This document shows positions 1 through 3,503 of a stretch of DNA of 6,472 bases, piece after piece (the first letter of the stretch is position 1; every line of letters begins with the position of its first letter). Both the position numbers and the translations under genes were made by a program. The DNA comes from QQUK01 sp913009765 (GTDB taxonomy: Bacteria > Zixibacteria > MSB-5A5 > GN15 > FEB-12), in NCBI GenBank assembly GCA_937900185.1, contig CALCCW010000107.1, positions 1 to 6,472 on the forward strand, in the 5' to 3' direction. Below the pieces are notes generated by a model. The model was not told the DNA's origin. It saw only the letters and a program-made list of their open reading frames with translations, and searched no databases.

Positions 1-60
1 GAAGACGGCATACGAGATATATCAGTGTGACTGGAGTTCAGACGTGTGCTCTTCCGATCT
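1..60. other. Illumina P7/TruSeq adapter (sequencing artefact, not genomic)
   Basis: Bases 1-18 are the inner part of the P7 flow-cell primer, 19-26 are the index ATATCAGT, and 27-60 are the TruSeq read-2 primer ending in GCTCTTCCGATCT. The block is the exact reverse complement of 6389-6448. It is untrimmed library adapter built into the contig end. An apparent GTG start at 46 for the first gene lies inside it, so the residues MLFRS are not biological. Confidence 0.99.
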
Positions 61-1560
61 GTTTATAGTACCTACTTAGGTGGTACAGGTGCTGATGTTG
101 GATATGATATTGCCGTAGATGCTTCAGGGTCGGCATACGTAGTAGGAAGAACAAATTCTACCGATTTCCCGACGCTCAACCCATATCAGGGAACGTTTCA
201 GGGTGGAGTAGACGTTTTTATAACCAAGTTGAATTCTACTGGGGACAGCTTAATTTATAGCACTTATTTGGGTGGTAGTAATCAAGATCACGGTGGGAGT
301 ATTACAGTTGGTGCTTCTGGGGTAGCGTATGTAGAGGGAAGTACAAATTCCACTGATTTTCCAACAGTTAATCCGTATATTGGAACAGCACAGGGTGGAG
401 TAGACGTTTTTATAACCAAGTTGAATTCTACTGGGGACAGCTTAATTTACAGCACTTACTTAGGTGGTAGTGATGATGATTATGGCTCTGAATTTTCAAG
501 TGGTCAGTTATGCTCAGGAATTGCAGTAGATGCTTCCACGGCAGTGTATGTGACAGGATATACAATCTCTACTGATTTTCCGACACTCAACCCATTTCAG
601 GGAACATATCAGGGTGGTTATGGTGATGCTTTTGTAACCAAGCTAAACAGTACTGGCAATAGTTTGATTTATAGTACCTACTTAGGTGGCAGTAGTAGTA
701 GTGACATTGGTTATGATATTGCAGTAGATATTTACGGGTCAGCGTATGTAACGGGGTGGACAGGTTCCACTAATTTCCCAACACTTAACCCGTATATCGG
801 AACAAAGCAAGGGGGAACTGATGATTTTGTCACTAAATTTAACCCTGCCGGTGACAGTCTAATTTATAGTACTTACTTAGGTGGTAGTGGTATTGATTAT
901 AGCAATGCTATTGCAGTAGATGCTTCTGGGGCCGCATACATAACCGGTCGGACAAGTTCTACCGATTTCCCAATGCTCGATCCATATCAGGGAACATTTC
1001 AGGGTGGTGGTTATGGTGATGTGTATGTTACCAAATTAAACCCTACCGGTAATAGTTTGGTTTACAGCACCTACTTAGGTGGTAGTGATGATGATGAAGC
1101 TAATGCCATCGCAGTAGATACTTCCGGTGCGGTGTACGTAACTGGATATACTGCCTCTACTGATTTCCCGACAGTCAACCCATACCAAGGAACATATCAA
1201 GGAATATATGCTGATGTCTTTGTAGCTAAATTTGAACCTGTTGCTACAGGTATTACAGAATATGATTTGGATAATCTACCTTCAAATTACAAGATGTCAC
1301 AAAACTATCCGAACCCATTTAACCCAACTACTACAATCGAGTTTAATCTGCCGACAAAATCAAATGTGACTATCAATATCTATAATTTACTCGGACAACA
1401 AATACAGCAACTTGTCAACCAAGAATATTCTGCAGGCAACTACAGGATTACGTGGGATGGCAAAACATCTGACGGTATACAAACTGCAACCGGTATTTAT
1501 TTCTACCGTCTTGAGACGAATAATTATGTTGAGACTAAAAAGATGCTATTACTGAAATAA
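61..1560 (+). CDS. SBBP-repeat beta-propeller protein with T9SS sorting domain, 5'-partial
   Basis: C-terminal 499 residues of a secreted, cell-surface or extracellular repeat protein; the real start is missing because the contig runs into adapter at base 60. Six tandem SBBP-type units are visible. Each begins YSTYLGG and contains IAVD, a G-x-A-Y-V-T-G strand, a DFPTLNPYQGT motif and a D-x-F-V-T-K-L/F-N strand, with a period of 64-74 residues. This is typical of bacterial beta-propellers. After a short linker, roughly the last 90 residues form a type IX secretion (Por/type A) sorting domain. It starts near NYPNPFNPTTTI, continues with NIYNLLGQQI and a W-D-G-K/GIYFYRL segment, and ends in KKMLLLK. 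In this family the domain directs passage through the outer membrane by the T9SS. The substrate or partner cannot be told. It stands alone, ending just before a terminator and convergent with the next gene. The family call is strong; the biological role is unknown. Confidence 0.93.
   Translation, partial: VYSTYLGGTGADVGYDIAVDASGSAYVVGRTNSTDFPTLNPYQGTFQGGVDVFITKLNSTGDSLIYSTYLGGSNQDHGGSITVGASGVAYVEGSTNSTDFPTVNPYIGTAQGGVDVFITKLNSTGDSLIYSTYLGGSDDDYGSEFSSGQLCSGIAVDASTAVYVTGYTISTDFPTLNPFQGTYQGGYGDAFVTKLNSTGNSLIYSTYLGGSSSSDIGYDIAVDIYGSAYVTGWTGSTNFPTLNPYIGTKQGGTDDFVTKFNPAGDSLIYSTYLGGSGIDYSNAIAVDASGAAYITGRTSSTDFPMLDPYQGTFQGGGYGDVYVTKLNPTGNSLVYSTYLGGSDDDEANAIAVDTSGAVYVTGYTASTDFPTVNPYQGTYQGIYADVFVAKFEPVATGITEYDLDNLPSNYKMSQNYPNPFNPTTTIEFNLPTKSNVTINIYNLLGQQIQQLVNQEYSAGNYRITWDGKTSDGIQTATGIYFYRLETNNYVETKKMLLLK
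64..1230 (+). repeat. six tandem SBBP coding repeats
   Basis: Repeat units begin at 64, 256, 448, 670, 865 and 1063 (YSTYLGG each time), giving unit lengths of 192, 192, 222, 195 and 198 bases. The third unit carries about ten extra residues (around GSEFSSGQLC) between its first strand and IAVD. The first two units share a perfect 59-base direct repeat (199-257 and 391-449), identical even at synonymous positions. Confidence 0.9.
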
Positions 1561-1581
1561 CAACTACAAATTATTAAAAAT

Positions 1582-1616
1582 AAAAGGCAGAACCTTCACA
1601 AGTCCTGCCTTTTTTT
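1582..1616. terminator. bidirectional intrinsic terminator between convergent genes
   Basis: AAAAGGCAG (1582-1590) pairs with CTGCCTTTT (1605-1613) around a 14-base loop, followed by a run of T to 1616. On the other strand the stem is followed by TTTTATTTTTAATAA, so it can also end the leftward transcript. It lies 21 bases past the SBBP stop and 39 bases past the stop of the minus-strand gene. Confidence 0.85.
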
Positions 1617-1655
1617 GATATACAAACCTAATTATTAGAATATTTGAGAGATTAC

Positions 1656-2771
1656 TTAATTTTTTTTAAAAAGTTTATAGATACCATAAAAAGGTAAATA
1701 AGGGACAGCTGCTCCATATGATAGAGCTTTTAACAAGAAATTTCGATTATCATATGCCCCTAACCTTCTTCTTTCATTATGGTCAATATCGTTAAGATCG
1801 ATGTTTTCCAAATGAAAGGCAATTCCTAAATCCCAAAAATGTTTATTGAATCTAAATAAGTATCTTGTCCCAAATTTCCCTGGAATACCAGCAACTATGG
1901 GTGAAAAAAATTCAATAGCATGATATCCATTTTGAAAATCAGTAAATTGATATCCAATCCTGCCAAATGTCGTTTCCGAAGCTATTCCAATATCAAAAGT
2001 CATTTCTTCAAATTGATTCTGAATACTATCAATGTCATATTTGAATGTATTCTTCTTTAACCCACCATAAATTTGCGGACAATAATTCTTGTATCGGCTT
2101 AGGTAGTATCTCAACTCAAACCTAAATGGTTCGCTCAAAACATATTTTTTTCTACCTTCTGTTAAGTGGGTGGAGATTTGTCCACGCCAGTTGCCTGAGT
2201 TTAATTCAAGTGAAAAGCCCCATGTAATTAATAATTTACTGGTGGAATAGTCTTTGTTCTTATAGTATCCATAACCAGGGTAGATAAGGCTCATTCCGAT
2301 TCCAAACCAGATATTAGTCTCGTCAGAACTTTCATAAAGATACGCAACATTACCAGAATCATCAGTATAGCATCCTGATATACCATAGTAAATTTCGTTC
2401 GTATGTGAATCATCAGGGTGAATAATTATTTTTCCCTTTATGTGTAATCTATCATTCGATAAATCTATCTTTTGATTTTTGTGTTCATTTTGTAGAGTGT
2501 CAGAAATTTTGTAGATGTTTAAGCTGAGCGTATCAAAAGTGTTATTTGGCTGAAGGAGACGTAAGTTTCTATAACTACTTACAGATATAAACGCTGAGTC
2601 AATTTGAGCATGAAGAAAAACGATATCATATCTTACGACAGTCTTGTGGTTTTCTGTTGTCTTATAGATTGTACCTTGAATTTGTGGCTTTTTCTTTTCA
2701 ACAGCAAAGCTATTTTGCGAAAATATCAGAAGTATAATAAAGATGTATTGTGTGAGTTTTCTCTCAGTCAT
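1656..2771 (-). CDS. exported beta-rich protein, probable outer-membrane barrel, unknown function
   Basis: A 371-residue protein that I do not recognise as a named family. Residues 1-23 form a Sec signal peptide: charged TERK, hydrophobic YIFIILLIF, and a likely cut after SFA. Residues 28-150 are beta-rich with alternating hydrophobic residues and could be a periplasmic sandwich domain. Residues 155-325 hold many short amphipathic, aromatic-rich strands (for example IWFGIGMSLIYPGYGYY, LLITWGFSLEL, FRFELRYYL, YLFRFNKHFWDLGIAF) separated by polar turns, as in small outer-membrane barrels. The C-terminus (NFLLKALSYGAAVPYLPFY, then KLFKKN) is hydrophobic with a basic end, rather than the usual terminal barrel strand ending in F or W. 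No sorting domain or lipobox is seen. By eye the gene is more AT-rich than the helicase. ATG at 2771 is the only start that keeps the signal peptide. The export call is firm; the barrel topology is inference. Confidence 0.85.
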   Translation of the reverse strand: MTERKLTQYIFIILLIFSQNSFAVEKKKPQIQGTIYKTTENHKTVVRYDIVFLHAQIDSAFISVSSYRNLRLLQPNNTFDTLSLNIYKISDTLQNEHKNQKIDLSNDRLHIKGKIIIHPDDSHTNEIYYGISGCYTDDSGNVAYLYESSDETNIWFGIGMSLIYPGYGYYKNKDYSTSKLLITWGFSLELNSGNWRGQISTHLTEGRKKYVLSEPFRFELRYYLSRYKNYCPQIYGGLKKNTFKYDIDSIQNQFEEMTFDIGIASETTFGRIGYQFTDFQNGYHAIEFFSPIVAGIPGKFGTRYLFRFNKHFWDLGIAFHLENIDLNDIDHNERRRLGAYDNRNFLLKALSYGAAVPYLPFYGIYKLFKKN

Positions 2772-2777
2772 TTATCT

Positions 2778-2806
2778 ATTATATCTGAAGCCATTATTTT
2801 TGTCAA
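2778..2806 (-). promoter_or_regulatory. consensus promoter for the minus-strand exported protein; leaderless geometry
   Basis: Read on the minus strand: TTGACA (2806-2801), a 17-base spacer, and TATAAT (2783-2778), both hexamers perfect. Only six bases (AGATAA) separate the -10 from the ATG, so the transcript would start at or next to the start codon. There is no room for a ribosome binding site. Confidence 0.8.
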
Positions 2807-2868
2807 CCCACAACAGTCTAATTCCACAACGACTTAGCAAATAAATCTGTCTATTTTCAAAATCACTC

Positions 2869-2897
2869 TTGACAACTGCACAAATGTGCAGTATTAT
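2869..2897 (+). promoter_or_regulatory. forward promoter P1 for the small gene
   Basis: TTGACA (2869-2874), spacer of exactly 17 bases, TATTAT (2892-2897; one mismatch to TATAAT). Expected transcription start is near 2904, about 130 bases before the small gene. It is divergent from the promoter at 2778-2806, with about 60 bases between them. Confidence 0.75.
2875..2892. promoter_or_regulatory. operator-like palindrome inside the P1 spacer
   Basis: ACTGCACA-AA-TGTGCAGT is a perfect inverted repeat with 8-base arms and a 2-base centre. It fills the space between the -35 and -10 and overlaps the first base of the -10. A dimeric repressor bound here would block RNA polymerase. The regulator is not identified; the winged-helix part of the helicase gene is one candidate. 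Confidence 0.7.
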
Positions 2898-2924
2898 GAT
2901 TTTACGAGAAATGAACGACTACAA

Positions 2925-2956
2925 AAGTCACCCTGAGCGGAGTCGAAGGGGGCTTA
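2925..2956. repeat. REP-like dispersed repeat, copy 1
   Basis: AAGTCAC, then one variable base, then CTGAGCGGAGTCGAAGGGG, then GCTTA. It is 26/27 identical to copy 2 (3438-3471) over the conserved part and related to copy 3 (6217-6248). The ends (AAG/CTT and CCCT/AGGG) can pair. It is read as SHPERSRRG in one frame, a phrase that often turns up in spurious ORFs of bacterial genomes carrying this repeat. Confidence 0.75.
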
Positions 2957-2961
2957 TAGCG

Positions 2962-2979
2962 GGTCTCAAAAGCGAGACC
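2962..2979. repeat. short perfect hairpin GGTCTC-AAAAGC-GAGACC
   Basis: Six-base perfect arms with a six-base loop, 5 bases past REP-like copy 1 and within the P1 leader. There is no T-run after it, so it is not an intrinsic terminator. It may be part of the same compound repeat. Confidence 0.6.
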
Positions 2980-3021
2980 TTCCCTACAAACTAAACCAAC
3001 AGTCTTGCGGGTCAATGTAAC

Positions 3022-3027
3022 AGGAGA
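3022..3027 (+). promoter_or_regulatory. ribosome binding site that fixes the small gene's start
   Basis: AGGAGA lies 7 bases before the ATG at 3035. This favours that start over the in-frame TTG at 3005, which has no such site and would add ten unremarkable residues. Confidence 0.8.
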
Positions 3028-3034
3028 TAAAATC

Positions 3035-3247
3035 ATGGAAGAACAAAATGGAATCGGCTACTTGAAAAACGAATCATTTGAGGATTATTCACATCCGTAT
3101 GGAGCTTTTATCGAGGTCGGAGAATCGGTTGCTGAAAACTATGCTTATGTCAACGCTTCGACTTGTCCTGACTGTGGCGGCGGAATGGTGAAGATGGGCG
3201 GATGTTTCAGTTGTCAATCATGCGGGTTGAGTTCGTGCAGTATGTGA
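3035..3247 (+). CDS. stand-alone NrdJ-type cysteine tail / zinc-ribbon small protein
   Basis: A 70-residue protein. Residues 1-43 are acidic and soluble (EEQNGIG, FEDYSHPYGAF). Residues 44-70 carry six cysteines, C44, C47, C57, C60, C63 and C68, in the order CPDCGGGM, GGCFSC, CGLSSC. This layout is that of the C-terminal tail of adenosylcobalamin-dependent (class II) ribonucleotide reductase NrdJ. There, four cysteines hold a zinc ribbon and a terminal C-x4-C pair re-reduces the active-site disulphide. Here C63-x4-C68 matches the redox pair. No reductase catalytic domain precedes it: the frame starts with its own RBS and promoter, so this is an orphan tail, not a truncated reductase gene. It could be a detached reductant subunit for a reductase elsewhere, a zinc-ribbon adaptor, or a redox sensor. 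The helicase follows 256 bases downstream on the same strand with no obvious terminator between. The gene call is strong, the NrdJ resemblance good, the function unknown. Confidence 0.85.
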   Translation: MEEQNGIGYLKNESFEDYSHPYGAFIEVGESVAENYAYVNASTCPDCGGGMVKMGGCFSCQSCGLSSCSM

Positions 3248-3257
3248 AGAGCATATT

Positions 3258-3286
3258 TCGACAAGGCGGACTGTATAATATATAAT
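3258..3286 (+). promoter_or_regulatory. promoter P2 for the helicase gene
   Basis: TCGACA (3258-3263; one mismatch to TTGACA), 17-base spacer, TATAAT (3281-3286; perfect). A second TATAAT lies at 3274-3279 but has worse spacing. The expected start near 3293 gives a leader of about 210 bases before the helicase ATG. Confidence 0.65.
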
Positions 3287-3309
3287 CGTCAGGAAAGGGT
3301 TCCTGACGA
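3286..3309. promoter_or_regulatory. 10-base-arm palindrome overlapping the P2 start site
   Basis: TCGTCAGGAA (3286-3295), loop AGGG, TTCCTGACGA (3300-3309): a perfect inverted repeat starting at the last base of the P2 -10 and covering the expected transcription start. There is no T-run downstream, so it is not a terminator. It fits an operator better, or a structure capping the 5' end of the mRNA if transcription starts a few bases earlier. Confidence 0.65.
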
Positions 3310-3367
3310 CGCTTGAAAGGGAGCAGGTTCTTCTGTTTCATTGCCCTGTCGGTACAAAAAGTTGTAG

Positions 3368-3420
3368 GTCGCGGTTCCGTTGGTTTGAAATCGTTAGATT
3401 TCAAAATCGAGAAACCCGAC
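3368..3420. repeat. nested hairpin in the helicase leader
   Basis: The inner perfect stem TTTGAAATC (3384-3392) / GATTTCAAA (3397-3405) has the tetraloop GTTA. An outer, imperfect pairing joins GTCGCGGTT (from 3368) with AACCCGAC (to 3420). It lies wholly in the transcribed leader between P2 and the helicase. It is either a structured 5' UTR element or another REP-like repeat; the sequence alone does not decide. Confidence 0.55.
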
Positions 3421-3437
3421 AAGTTACCTAGCATGAT

Positions 3438-3471
3438 AAGTCACTCTGAGCGGAGTCGAAGGGGAGACTTA
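3438..3471. repeat. REP-like dispersed repeat, copy 2
   Basis: Same core as copy 1 (26/27 bases over the conserved part). The outer ends AAGTC and GACTT are perfectly complementary. It ends 32 bases before the helicase ATG and is followed by an unstructured AAC-rich stretch. Confidence 0.75.
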
Positions 3472-3503
3472 AAAACAACAACAACAGAAAGCGGGCATGA
3501 TTT

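Larger units (their letters stand above)
2911..2994 (+). other. possible 27-codon leader ORF built from repeat sequence
   Basis: ATG at 2911 opens a 27-residue frame, MNDYKSHPERSRRG to FPTN, closing with TAA at 2992-2994. It begins about seven bases after the expected P1 start. Its body is the translation of the REP-like copy and the following hairpin, so it is more likely a chance frame through repeat DNA than a selected peptide. Confidence 0.2.

Noticed and set aside
46..60. GTG start codon giving an N-terminal MLFRS for the SBBP protein
   Set aside because: These bases are the end of the Illumina adapter; the reading frame is open by accident.
2604..2837. Forward 77-residue frame opposite the exported protein's N-terminus
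   Set aside because: It is antisense to the signal-peptide region of a well-supported gene and has no RBS or recognisable protein features.
2811..3006. CAACAGTCT occurring at 2811-2819 and 2998-3006 as a direct repeat
   Set aside because: A nine-base match in a short AT-rich region is expected by chance and flanks nothing consistent.
3005..3034. TTG start adding ten residues to the small cysteine protein
   Set aside because: The AGGAGA at 3022-3027 is correctly spaced for ATG 3035; the upstream TTG has no such site.
3035..3247. RiPP precursor peptide with a cysteine-rich core
   Set aside because: The cysteine spacing matches the NrdJ tail closely and no maturation enzyme is nearby.
3287..3308. 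Intrinsic terminator between the small gene and the helicase
   Set aside because: The stem is strong but is followed by CGCTTGAAAGG, with no T-run, and it lies on a promoter start site.
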